Of a stretch of 64,000 bases of DNA, positions 8,606 through 17,488 are shown one piece after another (position 1 is the stretch's first letter; every line of letters begins with the position of its first letter). The DNA comes from Clostridium_S neuense (lineage in GTDB: Bacteria; Bacillota; Clostridia; Clostridiales; Clostridiaceae): NCBI RefSeq assembly GCF_045310695.1, contig NZ_JBJIAA010000014.1, forward strand, positions 98,791-162,790, written 5' to 3'. Under the pieces are notes generated by a model, which did no database searches, was not told the origin of the DNA, and saw only the letters and a program-made list of their open reading frames with translations. A program made the translations under genes and the position numbers.

Positions 8606-9829
8606 TTACTGTCCTGAAATCATACTTTCAATTTGATTTCCAAAATCACGACTATCTACTGGCATCCACATGAAACCTTTTAAAACAAATGTAAAAGTTT
8701 TTTCTTTTGTTTCAGTTCCTGGTTTTGCAGCATTTAAATCTTTTTGAAGATGATTTACAAATGACTTTACAAATTCACTTTTTGCTTGGCCCTCGTCTGT
8801 TAAGCCCATTGCTTTAATATCTGAAACTGCCTCTGAACCTGCTGTTTTAGAAACACCTGCAATATCAATGTAATTTGCTTTAACACTAACTACAGCGGTA
8901 TTTCCAGGAGCATTTCCGCTCTGAGAGAGCTTGGTTGATGTTGCTGTAATACTTTTTATTGCATTTTGATATGCAGAATAAATTTTATTACAATCATCAT
9001 CACTTATAGTCATTCCTTGTTCCGTAAAAGTACTTCTAAAGGAATTCTTAAATGCTTCTTGTCTCATTTTTTCTATTTTATCGCTATAATCCTTACCAGT
9101 TAATTCTGCAAATTCTTTAGCAGATCCTGTTCTATCACCTTTTATATAAAAATTAAATAGCATTGTGGCTGATTTATCAGGATCAATTTTTAACTTATTT
9201 AACTCTGTTTCAAGATCACCTAAAGATAAATCTGAAATTTTCTTAAAATATCCATGTGCATCCTCTGGAATCCAGATATTATCCTTTATTATAAAGTTAA
9301 AAGTTGCTTCTTTGGTCTTCGTAGATGGTTTAGCATCTTTTAGGCCCTTTACTATATTATCCATATAATCGTCAACCAATTCGCTTTCACCTTTGCCGCT
9401 ATTCTCCAAATCCAACATTTTATTTACACCAGCAAAAACAATTGACTTCAAATCTATATATGTTACTTTAACATTTACCTTAGCTGTTTTACCATTTTCA
9501 GAAATTTTATTTGTTGTTATGGTTATTTTCTTCATTGCATTAACATAAGCTTTATAAAATTCATCAACTTTTTCATCATCTATAGTCATGCCAGATGATT
9601 TCTCAAAGCTTTCTTTAAAACCTTTTTTAAATTCATTTTTTTGTTTTTCCATTGATAAATATATATCACTCTTTGTGTCACCTAGCTTGCTTATTTCTGA
9701 ACTATTATTCTTTATAGCAAAATCAGCTAAAATCTTTGCGGATTCATCTGCCGCAACTTTAGGTTTACACCCAATTAACATTGCAGGAATCAAAAGCATG
9801 ATTACCACAATTCCTATACGTTTCTTCAT
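8606..9829 (-). CDS. Lipoprotein with two tandem DUF5105-like domains
   Basis: About 407 residues from MKKRIG, chosen for its AGGAGG site; an in-frame extension of 10 codons lacks one. The lipobox MLIGC puts the lipidated Cys near residue 21. Two homologous repeats follow: residues ~25-205 (ADESAKILADF ... KITITTNKISENG ... ATFNFIIKDNIWIPEDAHGY) and ~210-407 (DKSATMLFNFYIKGD ... SITATSTKLSQSG ... TFVLKGFMWMPVDSRDF). The next two genes carry one such unit each, so this gene arose by internal duplication or fusion. It should be anchored on the outer face of the membrane. The DUF5105 assignment is from memory of the family; function unknown. Confidence 0.85.
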   Translation of the reverse strand: MKKRIGIVVIMLLIPAMLIGCKPKVAADESAKILADFAIKNNSSEISKLGDTKSDIYLSMEKQKNEFKKGFKESFEKSSGMTIDDEKVDEFYKAYVNAMKKITITTNKISENGKTAKVNVKVTYIDLKSIVFAGVNKMLDLENSGKGESELVDDYMDNIVKGLKDAKPSTKTKEATFNFIIKDNIWIPEDAHGYFKKISDLSLGDLETELNKLKIDPDKSATMLFNFYIKGDRTGSAKEFAELTGKDYSDKIEKMRQEAFKNSFRSTFTEQGMTISDDDCNKIYSAYQNAIKSITATSTKLSQSGNAPGNTAVVSVKANYIDIAGVSKTAGSEAVSDIKAMGLTDEGQAKSEFVKSFVNHLQKDLNAAKPGTETKEKTFTFVLKGFMWMPVDSRDFGNQIESMISGQ

Positions 9830-9904
9830 TCCTATATACCTCCTATTGTGTAAAACCAAGACTATTACACTAATAGTTAAAAATATTGCAACAGTCTTAA
9901 TTCT

Positions 9905-10630
9905 TTATTGATTAGAAACCATATCTTCTATTTGTTCCACATAATCAGAACTATCTTCTGGAAGCCAGTTATTATCTTTTAAAACAAATTTAAAAGTTTT
10001 TTCTTTGGTTGCAGTTCCTGGCTTAGCAGCATTTAAATCTTTTTCAAGCTCGTCTATATAAGCCTTTTCAAGTTCTTGTTTTTCCTTAAGAGTGTTTTCA
10101 ATCCCCATTGATTTAATCTTCGCAAGTGCATCATTTTGTTCACTGGCTGATAAATCCGTATGGTTTGTGTTATTTGTAAGTCCCATTGATTTAACCTTGG
10201 CTGCTGCATCCTTCTGTGCGTTTTCTTCAATGGCTGGTAAATCTATATAGTTTGTCTTAACACTAACAGTTGATGTTTTTGAATCTGAAGATACTACTTT
10301 TGATGTTAATGTAATATGTTTTAATGAATTTTTATATGCTACGTATATTCTATTACACTCATCAACATCAACCATTATATTTCCCTTTGAAAACGAATAA
10401 TTTAAAAGTTGCCCATTAAATCGACTTTTTTCTGATTTTTTCAATTTACTTATTGTACTTTGATTTAATGCTATTTTAGATATATCACTTTTATCACCTT
10501 TTACAAAAAAGTTAAATAATATTTTTGCTGACTCATCAGCTTTTATTTTTGGACCACCACATCCAATTAATACTGCTGGAATTAATAGTAATACTACTAA
10601 CATTCCAATGCTCTTTTTTATACTTTTCAT
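9905..10630 (-). CDS. DUF5105-like lipoprotein, paralogue 2
   Basis: About 241 residues starting MKSIKKSIGM, with AGGGGAG upstream. Lipobox VLIGC, then ADESAKILFNFFVKGDKSDI, a central HITLTSKV segment and the C-terminal KTFKFVLKDNNWLPEDS. A short internal duplication is visible: KVKSMGLTNNTNHTDLSASE and KIKSMGIENTLKEK are two copies of one segment. It is 75 nt upstream of the double-domain paralogue. Membrane-anchored; function unknown. Confidence 0.85.
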   Translation of the reverse strand: MKSIKKSIGMLVVLLLIPAVLIGCGGPKIKADESAKILFNFFVKGDKSDISKIALNQSTISKLKKSEKSRFNGQLLNYSFSKGNIMVDVDECNRIYVAYKNSLKHITLTSKVVSSDSKTSTVSVKTNYIDLPAIEENAQKDAAAKVKSMGLTNNTNHTDLSASEQNDALAKIKSMGIENTLKEKQELEKAYIDELEKDLNAAKPGTATKEKTFKFVLKDNNWLPEDSSDYVEQIEDMVSNQ

Positions 10631-10790
10631 ACTTTCTCCCCTTAGTAAATTAGATAAACTTAACAAAATTCATAATACGCAAATTAAAAAGAGGATGTTC
10701 CACTAAAAATTATTCAACCGTAATCTTCATAAATTACAAATTAAATAATTATCAATGTTTCCCTCTTTTATTGTAAGAAGTTATTCTAAA

Positions 10791-11433
10791 TTATTGTCCA
10801 GAAACCATAGTTCCAACATCTTTTCCATATTCAAAACTGTCCTCTGGAAGCCAATTGTTACCCTTTAAAACAAATTTAAAAGATTTTTCCTTAGTTGCAG
10901 TTGTTGGCTTGGCAGCATTTAAATCTTTTTCAAGTTCATCTATATAAGCTTTTGCAAATTCTTGTCTTACCTTAATTACATCTGTAAGCTACATAGCTTG
11001 TACTTTCGCAAGTGCATCACTTTGTGCCTTTTGAGCAATAGAAGGTAATTCTATATATGTTGTCTTAATACTAACTGTTGCTGTTTTTGATTCATCAGAT
11101 GACTTTGTTGTTACTGTAACCTTCTTTAAAGCATTTTGATATGCTGCATATATTCTATCACATTGACTATCGTTTATTATCAAATTTTGTTTTACAAATC
11201 CATCTTTAAAAATCTTTGTAAATTCATCTTTTTCTGCTTTTGCTGCTTTATTTATATCACTTTGATCCGATATTATTTTTGATACATCACTTTTATCACC
11301 TTTTATGAAAAAGTTAAATAGTATCTTTGCTGATTCATCAGCTTTCACCTTAGGTCCACCACAACCGATTAACATTGCTGGAATTAATAGTAATATAACT
11401 ATCATTCCAAGACTTTTTTTTAATATTTCTCAT
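10791..11433 (-). pseudogene. DUF5105-like lipoprotein, paralogue 3, broken
   Basis: Two lesions are visible by comparison with the neighbouring paralogues. A GGAGGGGGAG site precedes an ATG at 11433 encoding MRNIKK, but a run of eight A (8 T on the plus strand at 11414-11421) puts the lipobox (MLIGCGG) in another frame; seven A would restore it. Further on, ...DALAKVQAM meets a TAG at 10986-10988, where the paralogue reads SMGLT. The frame then continues as KAYIDELEKDLNAAKP to NNWLPEDS and MVSGQ, stopping at 10791. The 138-residue middle piece (10989-11405) is open. Probably a decaying duplicate; phase variation could explain only the A-tract. Confidence 0.8.
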
Positions 11434-11858
11434 ATATTCTCCCCCTCCATTAAATATACATTTTGGTATATTTAACTTTTTTATAAATATCATACCTAAA
11501 AATCTTAACATTAAATTCATAAACCGTCAATATTTATTTAATACTTTTTTTAATTCAATTAAAATTTAAGTAATATTTGTGATTTTATCATATGAAAACA
11601 AGTACATTTTGCATATTTTTTCCCATATTGAAAAATATATTGAATATCTCCAAATAATATGATACAAAAATAAAAAAAATGTCCTTTACTTATGTCAATA
11701 AAACATTAGGCACAGTAAAAGGTACATTTACTAAAATTTCAAGTATCAAACAACTTATATTGGAATTTAGAGCAAAATACGATAAGGGTTTCAATTCACA
11801 TTACTAATTAAAACCCTTAACTTCTTAAACATCAATTTCAATACTTGAGGCAGTTTAT
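11434..11858. other. Intergenic region, 425 bp, one weak small frame
   Basis: Very AT-rich. A plus-strand frame at 11679-11807 (42 residues, begins MSFTYVNKTL, ends KGFNSHY) has no ribosome site and is not called as a gene. An inverted repeat AAGGGTTT / AAACCCTT lies at about 11785-11819, downstream of the HAD gene on the minus strand, and may be its terminator. No other structure seen. Confidence 0.4.
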
Positions 11859-12506
11859 CTATAGATTGTTGATATCTAACTCATTAAATGCGTTTATAAT
11901 TCTATCAGCTTTAGATATATCTTGGTTCCCAGAGTTTAAATTTCTATAGGCTATACACTTCATACCTGCTCTTTTAGCTGCCAAAACCCCATTATGTGAA
12001 TCCTCTATAACAGCACATTCTTGTGGTAAAACACCAAGCTTTTCTGCTGCATATAAAAATATATCTGGCTCTGGTTTACTTCTTTTAACAAAGTCCCCTG
12101 TAACTATCTCATCAAAATAATCTCTTATTTTAAAGCTGTTTATTATAAACTCTATAACTCTTATAGGAGAAGAGGATGCTAATGCTACTTTATAATTATT
12201 TTCGTGCAAAGCTTTCAAAAGCTCTGGTATATATTCTATTGGCTTTATTGTCATATCTGGAGACGATAAGAATTCGAAAAAACCATTCCTCTCCATTTCA
12301 ATTAACTCTTCCACTTTATTATTGAGATTATATTTCTTTTTTATAGTATCCCACATATACTGCGATGTTGTTCCTATAAATTTGCTATACTCCTCATTAC
12401 TCATAATTACTCCAAGTTTTTTAAAAAGCTCCATAGCAAACTCTAAATGTATTGGTTCACTATCTATTATTACACCATCCATATCAAATATTACTGCTTT
12501 TATCAT
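11859..12506 (-). CDS. HAD-superfamily hydrolase, beta-phosphoglucomutase-like
   Basis: 215 residues. HAD motif I FDMDGVIIDSEP (nucleophile Asp and acid/base Asp), helical cap at about 15-85, motif II ALASSS, motif III lysine in KRSKPEPDIF and motif IV EDSHNGVLAAKRAG are all present. This subfamily covers beta-phosphoglucomutases and sugar-phosphate phosphatases; the substrate cannot be set from sequence alone. AAAGGTGATG lies upstream of the ATG. It lies downstream of the cellobiose operon but is separated from it by palindromes and a strong hairpin. Confidence 0.9.
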   Translation of the reverse strand: MIKAVIFDMDGVIIDSEPIHLEFAMELFKKLGVIMSNEEYSKFIGTTSQYMWDTIKKKYNLNNKVEELIEMERNGFFEFLSSPDMTIKPIEYIPELLKALHENNYKVALASSSPIRVIEFIINSFKIRDYFDEIVTGDFVKRSKPEPDIFLYAAEKLGVLPQECAVIEDSHNGVLAAKRAGMKCIAYRNLNSGNQDISKADRIINAFNELDINNL

Positions 12507-12532
12507 TCGCTCATCACCTTTCTTATATTTAT

Positions 12533-12733
12533 ATAGTGAAACACTACTGCGAAACTTAAACTATTTATATTTGAAAATACCAATTTTCAAAGAATTATGG
12601 TGCATAAATAGTTTGTAGTTTAACTAGTTTCACTATAGGTAAACGTTTCAACTATTGAAATTCATGTGCACTATAATGCCCATAAGACAGCATTTGGGTG
12701 CAAATAAACTTCAATTTTCAGAGTGTTTTACCT
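12533..12733. repeat. Two adjacent long palindromes (TATAGTGAAAC type and family C)
   Basis: First palindrome, about 12533-12637: TATAGTGAAAC on the left pairs with GTTTCACTATA on the right, and AAACTATTTAT with ATAAATAGTTT inside. Second palindrome, 12637-12733 (family C): AGGTAAAC (12637-12644) pairs with GTTTTACCT (12725-12733), and the inner part reads TTGAAATTCATGTGCAC opposite GTGCAAATAAACTTCAA. The second has a relative at 15108-15194. They lie between the cel operon and the HAD gene. Confidence 0.8.
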
Positions 12734-12806
12734 TTAGATAGACAACTTGATAATTTAAATCTTTCACGTTATTCATCTATAAGTGCTTTTTAATTATACA
12801 CCAAAC

Positions 12807-12863
12807 AAAAAATATCTGCATCAAAATGCCACAGTATTAGCACTTTGGTACAGATATTTTTTT
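12807..12863 (-). terminator. Terminator of the cellobiose operon
   Basis: AAAAAATATCTG (12807-12818) pairs with CAGATATTTTTTT (12851-12863), with an imperfect inner stem CATCAAAATGC / GCACTTTGGTA. Flanking A and T runs make it bidirectional. It lies 42 bp beyond the stop of the last minus-strand gene of the cel locus. The inner CAAAATGC motif is shared with family C palindromes. Confidence 0.75.
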
Positions 12864-12904
12864 GAGGTTTGTAATGGTTACATAACTATTATTTTAATAT
12901 ATTG

Positions 12905-13192
12905 CTATCTTGCCAATCTTTTTATAAAGTCTTCAACCTTCGTTATTTTGAATATTTCAGTTTTTGGAAGAACTCTTCCAGTTGACTGTGTTGTCATATT
13001 AACTTTAATATTTACAGGTTGAATATCTCCATTTGTTTTAAGATCTTCATAAAACTTATCATATTTTTCTTGTTCGGTTCCTTCATAACCGCATGCACTA
13101 AAGTTTACTCCGAAATTTGTGGAGGACTTATAATCTATATTAAAATCTTCTGGCTTTCCTGTAATACTTAATTTAAATATTTTCTTAGCCAT
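12905..13192 (-). CDS. Small conserved-looking hypothetical protein
   Basis: 95 residues, begins MAKKIFKLSITG, with a good GAGGG site 8 nt upstream. Soluble, no signal peptide or membrane segment. It contains FGVNFSACGYEGTEQEKYDKF and ends KVEDFIKRLAR. It is the last gene before the terminator at 12807, but 443 bp of tandem repeats separate it from the IIC gene, so operon membership is uncertain. I do not recognise the family. Confidence 0.6.
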   Translation of the reverse strand: MAKKIFKLSITGKPEDFNIDYKSSTNFGVNFSACGYEGTEQEKYDKFYEDLKTNGDIQPVNIKVNMTTQSTGRVLPKTEIFKITKVEDFIKRLAR

Positions 13193-13266
13193 CTTATCCC
13201 TCTTTTCGTTGTTTTTAGTTGTTATTCAAATAGAAATTTCATTTTACATTACTCTTCATTTTCAGT

Positions 13267-13633
13267 GAGGACTGATTTGCGGTTCTCAAATCACATAAAC
13301 TTGCATGGGGCTTGGGCGTCAGCCCATTATCCTTCTAGAACTATATTAATATCTTCTCAAAATAACGCCCAAACCCCCAGCTTTAAAGAGACTATTATTT
13401 ATAAAATTTGCCCTTATTGTAATGAGGACTGATTTGTGGTTCTCAAATCACATAAACTTGCATGAGGCTTGGGCGTCAGCCCATTATCCTTCTAGAACTA
13501 TATTAATATCTTCTCAAAATAACGCCCAAACCCCCAGCTTTAAAGAGACTATTATTTATAAATTTGCCCTTATTGTAATGAGGACTGATTTAGGGTTCTC
13601 AAATCACATGGGCTAACGCCCAAACCCCCAGTT
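13267..13633. repeat. Tandem array of family B palindromes (157-bp period, 2 full + 1 partial)
   Basis: Unit starts GAGGACTGATTT at 13267, 13424 and 13580. Units 1 and 2 are nearly identical (a few substitutions and one base lost in an A run); unit 3 lacks its middle. Each full unit carries GGCTTGGGCGT opposite ACGCCCAAACCCC with the conserved loop CCCATTATCCTTCTAGAA. Relatives of this hairpin occur at 20311-20360, 24728-24755, 28320-28368 and 57061-57160. The array sits inside the cel locus between IIC and the 95-residue gene. Confidence 0.92.
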
Positions 13634-13635
13634 GT

Positions 13636-15027
13636 TTACATATCAATGCCGTTGTCTGTTGTCTCTATTGATTGTTGTTCTTCCTTAACGTATATTCTAT
13701 CTTGTGCTTTAAAGAATGGTAAATAAATCACTGTTGCAATTAACAATATTACTATTTGTAGCAATGCGCCTCGCCAACCAGCAACTAAAAATCCTGATAT
13801 GATAGGAGGCGTTGTCCAAGGAGCTTGAACATTGGTAAATGGAGGAACTAAACCAGTATATATAGAAACATAAGTAAGTACACCAGCAATTACAGGCACT
13901 AATATAAATGGTACAAACATAAATGGATTTAACACTATTGGAAGACCAAATAATATTGGTTCATTTATATTGAATAAGCCTGGAACTAATGCAAGTTTTC
14001 CAAGTGTCTTGAATCTTTGAGATTTTCCAAACAAGACCATTGCTAGAACAAGACCTATTGTGATTCCTGAACCAGTCATTGTAATAAAGTTGTCTTGGAA
14101 CTGTTGAGCTACTATATGTGCATTTTTGCCTGCACCAGAAGTTATTAATTTAACTCCTTTATCTATAAGAGCTTGGTTTGATTGACAATTTGCCTGATAT
14201 ATAGCACTCATAACGCCTCCAATAAGAGTTGCACCATGAACACCAAACCACCAGAAGAAACATATAATAAATGGTATCGCAATTGCACCACCAAATGAAT
14301 CTGTTATACCCTGCATTGGAATTTGAAGTACTTTGTATACCCATTCAGATGCAGTTGCTGCTGTAGCTAAGTGGAATAAGATAAATAGAACAAAAGATCC
14401 ACATATAAGTACTGTTGCTGGAATAAGTGCAGAAAAGGCATTAGCAACACCCTGTGGTACACTTTCAGGCATGTGTATTACAATATCCCTCTTAATAAAT
14501 ATAGAATATACATATCCAACAATTAATCCTACAAACATAGCCATTATAAGACCTTTACTAGACATCCAATCTAAAGGAAGAACACCACTGTCTACAGTAA
14601 AATGAGTTGCTTCTTTAAGTTTAAGAGAACCAACTGCAACACCCTTATCAAGAGCTAAATATTGTGGTGAAAGAATTATAAAACATACAATTCCAAGTAT
14701 TCCAGACGAAACCGGATCACAGCCTTCATTTTTTGCATACTGCGAAGCTATTCCAAATACAAATACTAAAGCAAGTATTTTAAATGTTGCTCCATTAACT
14801 TGATTAAACGGAAGTCCCCAATTTGCTCCAAATGTACTTGTCATAAACTTATCCCAAGCATGATTAGGTAGTGGTAGATTTTGTATTAAAAGAAATATAG
14901 AACCAATAACTGTAAGTGGCATTGCAAGGATAACTCCATCCTTTATTGCCATAATGATTTTTGAGTTGGCAAATTTCATTACGCCAGGTATAAGTTTTTC
15001 TTGAATGGTATCAACTTTACTACTCAT
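13636..15027 (-). CDS. celB: PTS cellobiose/oligo-beta-glucoside-specific IIC component
   Basis: 463 residues, the normal length for the Lac/Chb-type EIIC. Many hydrophobic segments; family landmarks include VIGSIFLLIQNLP, WFGVHGATLIGGVM, KTLGKLALVPGLFNINEPI and FGLPIVLNPFMFVPF. NINEPI/FGLPIV is the substrate-binding hairpin region. It moves and phosphorylates cellobiose-type sugars together with IIA and IIB (16700-17363). AGGGGG lies upstream of the ATG. The family C hairpin between bglA and this gene could affect relative expression. Confidence 0.95.
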   Translation of the reverse strand: MSSKVDTIQEKLIPGVMKFANSKIIMAIKDGVILAMPLTVIGSIFLLIQNLPLPNHAWDKFMTSTFGANWGLPFNQVNGATFKILALVFVFGIASQYAKNEGCDPVSSGILGIVCFIILSPQYLALDKGVAVGSLKLKEATHFTVDSGVLPLDWMSSKGLIMAMFVGLIVGYVYSIFIKRDIVIHMPESVPQGVANAFSALIPATVLICGSFVLFILFHLATAATASEWVYKVLQIPMQGITDSFGGAIAIPFIICFFWWFGVHGATLIGGVMSAIYQANCQSNQALIDKGVKLITSGAGKNAHIVAQQFQDNFITMTGSGITIGLVLAMVLFGKSQRFKTLGKLALVPGLFNINEPILFGLPIVLNPFMFVPFILVPVIAGVLTYVSIYTGLVPPFTNVQAPWTTPPIISGFLVAGWRGALLQIVILLIATVIYLPFFKAQDRIYVKEEQQSIETTDNGIDM

Positions 15028-15107
15028 TTTTTTAATTCCCCCTTAATTGATTTTTTAGAACCTTACATAACCTGAGTATAGTTATGTTTATATATATAGA
15101 TAAACCG

Positions 15108-15194
15108 CTTTAACTATTGAAATTCATGTGCACCAAAATGCCCAGAATACGCATTTTGGTACAAATAAATTTCAAGTTTCAAGGTGGCTTATCT
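15108..15194. repeat. Family C palindrome within the cel operon
   Basis: AGATAA (15108-15113) pairs with TTATCT (15189-15194). The inner parts are TTGAAATTCATGTGCACC opposite GGTACAAATAAATTTCAA, and CAAAATGC opposite GCATTTTG. The copy at 12637-12733 has different outer bases that still pair (AGGTAAAC / GTTTTACCT). It lies between bglA and celB on the operon transcript and could act as a processing or attenuation structure. Confidence 0.85.
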
Positions 15195-15274
15195 TTAATT
15201 AAGGAATACTCCATCTATTTTAAATTATAAATAATTACATATAAAAAACATGAAGTTTCCCTTATAAGCAAGTG

Positions 15275-16678
15275 TTAAATATTTTCTCCTCTTTCTTCTA
15301 TTACTTTTTTATACCAATAGAAGGAAAGTTTCTTTTTTCTTTCTAAATTATTTTTATGGTCTACATATATAAAACCATATTGCTTTTTATATCCATTAAG
15401 CCAGCTTAAAAGATCTATTACAGACCATGCATAGTAGCCTTTAAGGTTTATCCCCTCAGAAATAGCCTTTTTTACTGCCTTTAAATGAGTTTCAATAAAT
15501 TTTATTCTAGGTACATCCATTACTTCATCTTCAATTATAGGATCAGCATCTCCCAAACCGTTTTCAGTAATGTATAATTTAATGTCACCATATTCTGATT
15601 TTAAAAGTCTTAAGCCTTCTACGAGTGCATCTGGCGCAATCTCCCAGCCCCATTTCGTATATACTTTATCCTTCATGGAAACTGTTCTGTACGCACCATC
15701 AAAAGAAGCATTACCTGGTGCCCCGTCACAATGAGCTTTGGCATGTTCCTCTGCATCCACAGTATTTTTAATTACTCTTTGAGGTTGGTAATAATTAAGA
15801 CCTATAAAATCATTTTTAGGCGCAGCTTCCCGTAATATGTTTAACTCTTCTTCAGTCCAAGCTGGTGTCCAGTTGTTTTCCTTTAACTGATCAAGCACAT
15901 ATTTAGGATAGGTTCCCTTTAAAATAGGATCGTAATACCATGCAATCTCATATTGATTTGCGTGATAGGCTGCAGCCACATTTTCTTTATTATCGTCTAC
16001 ACTAAAGGCTGGTGAAAATACATGAGTAATTCCTATTTCTCCAAATTGTCTAAGTTTTTTGTATTCAAGCACTGATTTTGCATGTGCAGTAAAAACATTA
16101 TGTGTTGCCTCAAAATATTTCTTTACATCATTTATTATGCCTGGTGGATGTGATCCTGTTAAATATCCTTTCTGGCAAAAAACTATTGTTTCATTAAAAG
16201 TAATCCAATGCTTTACCCTGTCTCCAAAAGCTTCAAAGCAAGTTTTTGCATATTTAACAAAAGCATCTACCGTGTGTTTATTTGTCCATCCACCTTTTTC
16301 TTCTAAAACATTTGGCATGTCCCAGTGGTATAATGTAACAAAAGGAACTATACCATATTTCAAACACTCATTAATTAAGTTGTTATAAAATTCAATTCCT
16401 TTTTTATTAACTTCACCATCACCATCCGGTATTATTCTTGCCCATGAAACTGAAAATCTGTAAGAATCAAGTCCCATTTCTGCCATAAGCTTTATGTCCT
16501 CTTTGTATCTGTGATAATGATCTACAGCCACATCTCCATTTGTTCCTTCAAAAGTTTTACCAGGTATCTTTGTGAACAAGTCCCAATTACTGATTCCTTT
16601 TCCATCTTCATTCCATGCTCCTTCTACTTGATATGCAGCCGAAGCAGCACCTAAGAAAAAATCTTTTGGAAATTTCAT
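15275..16678 (-). CDS. bglA: GH1 6-phospho-beta-glucosidase
   Basis: 467 residues, typical GH1. N-terminal signature DFFLGAASAAYQVEG, acid/base Glu in WITFNETIVF (about residue 165), nucleophile Glu in LYITENGLG (about 370). A SWLNGYKKQYGF-type segment near the C-terminus is the phosphate-binding signature of 6-phospho-glycosidases. It hydrolyses imported phosphorylated cellobiose to glucose and glucose-6-phosphate in the cytoplasm. AGGAGG lies 6 nt upstream. Third gene of the sigma-54-driven operon. Confidence 0.95.
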   Translation of the reverse strand: MKFPKDFFLGAASAAYQVEGAWNEDGKGISNWDLFTKIPGKTFEGTNGDVAVDHYHRYKEDIKLMAEMGLDSYRFSVSWARIIPDGDGEVNKKGIEFYNNLINECLKYGIVPFVTLYHWDMPNVLEEKGGWTNKHTVDAFVKYAKTCFEAFGDRVKHWITFNETIVFCQKGYLTGSHPPGIINDVKKYFEATHNVFTAHAKSVLEYKKLRQFGEIGITHVFSPAFSVDDNKENVAAAYHANQYEIAWYYDPILKGTYPKYVLDQLKENNWTPAWTEEELNILREAAPKNDFIGLNYYQPQRVIKNTVDAEEHAKAHCDGAPGNASFDGAYRTVSMKDKVYTKWGWEIAPDALVEGLRLLKSEYGDIKLYITENGLGDADPIIEDEVMDVPRIKFIETHLKAVKKAISEGINLKGYYAWSVIDLLSWLNGYKKQYGFIYVDHKNNLERKKKLSFYWYKKVIEERGENI

Positions 16679-16699
16679 TTTTATCCTCCTTGTTTTATG

Positions 16700-17017
16700 T
16701 TAGCTTGCCTTTTTTGCCATCTTCAAAGCAGCTTCTAATACTTTTTCTCCATTGAGCATTCCATAATCTGCCGAATCGATTACACTTACTGGAATTCCCT
16801 TTGGATCAAATATTCCCTTTGCTTTTGGTAGCATAAATTTAATCTGAGGTCCAAGCAAAACTACATCTGCATCACCTGCATGGTTTATCATCTGTGCCTG
16901 TGGAAGTGCATCAATTTCAACATCCTCAATATTCTTTGCTTTTGCAGCCTTTTTCATTTTTGTAACTAACATACTTGTTGACATACCAGCACTACAAAAT
17001 AATAAAATTCTTATCAT
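16700..17017 (-). CDS. celA: PTS cellobiose-specific IIB component
   Basis: 105 residues. The phosphorylated cysteine is in ILLFCSAGMSTSMLV near the N-terminus, and GPQIKFMLP is the usual later motif. It passes phosphate from IIA to the sugar in IIC. GGAGGAG lies upstream of ATG. It is 19 nt downstream of the IIA gene and 21 nt upstream of bglA. Confidence 0.95.
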   Translation of the reverse strand: MIRILLFCSAGMSTSMLVTKMKKAAKAKNIEDVEIDALPQAQMINHAGDADVVLLGPQIKFMLPKAKGIFDPKGIPVSVIDSADYGMLNGEKVLEAALKMAKKAS

Positions 17018-17036
17018 AATATCTCCTCCATATAAT

Positions 17037-17363
17037 TTATTTTAATTTATCTGATAAAGAATTTATAAGCTTTCTCATTTCAATCATTTCCATAATCATA
17101 TTTTTCTCAGATATCGTTGTCATAAGATGATCTTGAGAATGTACAAATAATACTGAAACCTTTAAAGGCTCTCCACTAGCTTCCTGCTGTAACATTGTGG
17201 TTTGAATATCATGAGCCTTTCCAATAGCATCATTTGCTTTTTCAATTAAAGGTTCTATTTCATCGTATTTTCCTTCCTTTGCACTATTAAGTGCTTCATA
17301 TAAGTAACCTCTAGCATCACCTGAATATATTATTATGTTCATTACTATTTGTTCTATATCCAT
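17037..17363 (-). CDS. celC: PTS lactose/cellobiose-family IIA component
   Basis: 108 residues, helical. The phosphorylated His is in VLFVHSQDHLMTTIS (about residue 78), the family signature. First gene of the operon; the sigma-54 promoter at 17415-17431 gives a leader of about 40 nt. GAGGGGG is its ribosome site. Confidence 0.95.
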   Translation of the reverse strand: MDIEQIVMNIIIYSGDARGYLYEALNSAKEGKYDEIEPLIEKANDAIGKAHDIQTTMLQQEASGEPLKVSVLFVHSQDHLMTTISEKNMIMEMIEMRKLINSLSDKLK

Positions 17364-17414
17364 ATTTTAACCCCCTCATAGTTACGGTATATTTTTTATG
17401 CCAATATATTTTAT

Positions 17415-17431
17415 AGCAAATACTGTGCCAA
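17415..17431 (-). promoter_or_regulatory. Sigma-54 (-24/-12) promoter of the cel operon
   Basis: On the minus strand TTGGCAC (17431-17425) and TTGCT (17419-17415) give an exact GG-N10-GC spacing and a near-consensus sigma-54 promoter. It faces the IIA gene. The divergent gene encodes a sigma-54 activator with a GAYTGA loop. Confidence 0.92.
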
Positions 17432-17488
17432 ACACTAACATAAACATTAAAACCACTATTATTCAGCAATATATAATAAAAAAAATAT

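Noticed and set aside
12637..15125. Catabolite-responsive (cre) sites at AAACGTTTCA and AAACCGCTTT
   Set aside because: Both are arms of family C palindromes and miss the cre spacing or flanking TG/CA; the resemblance is probably incidental.
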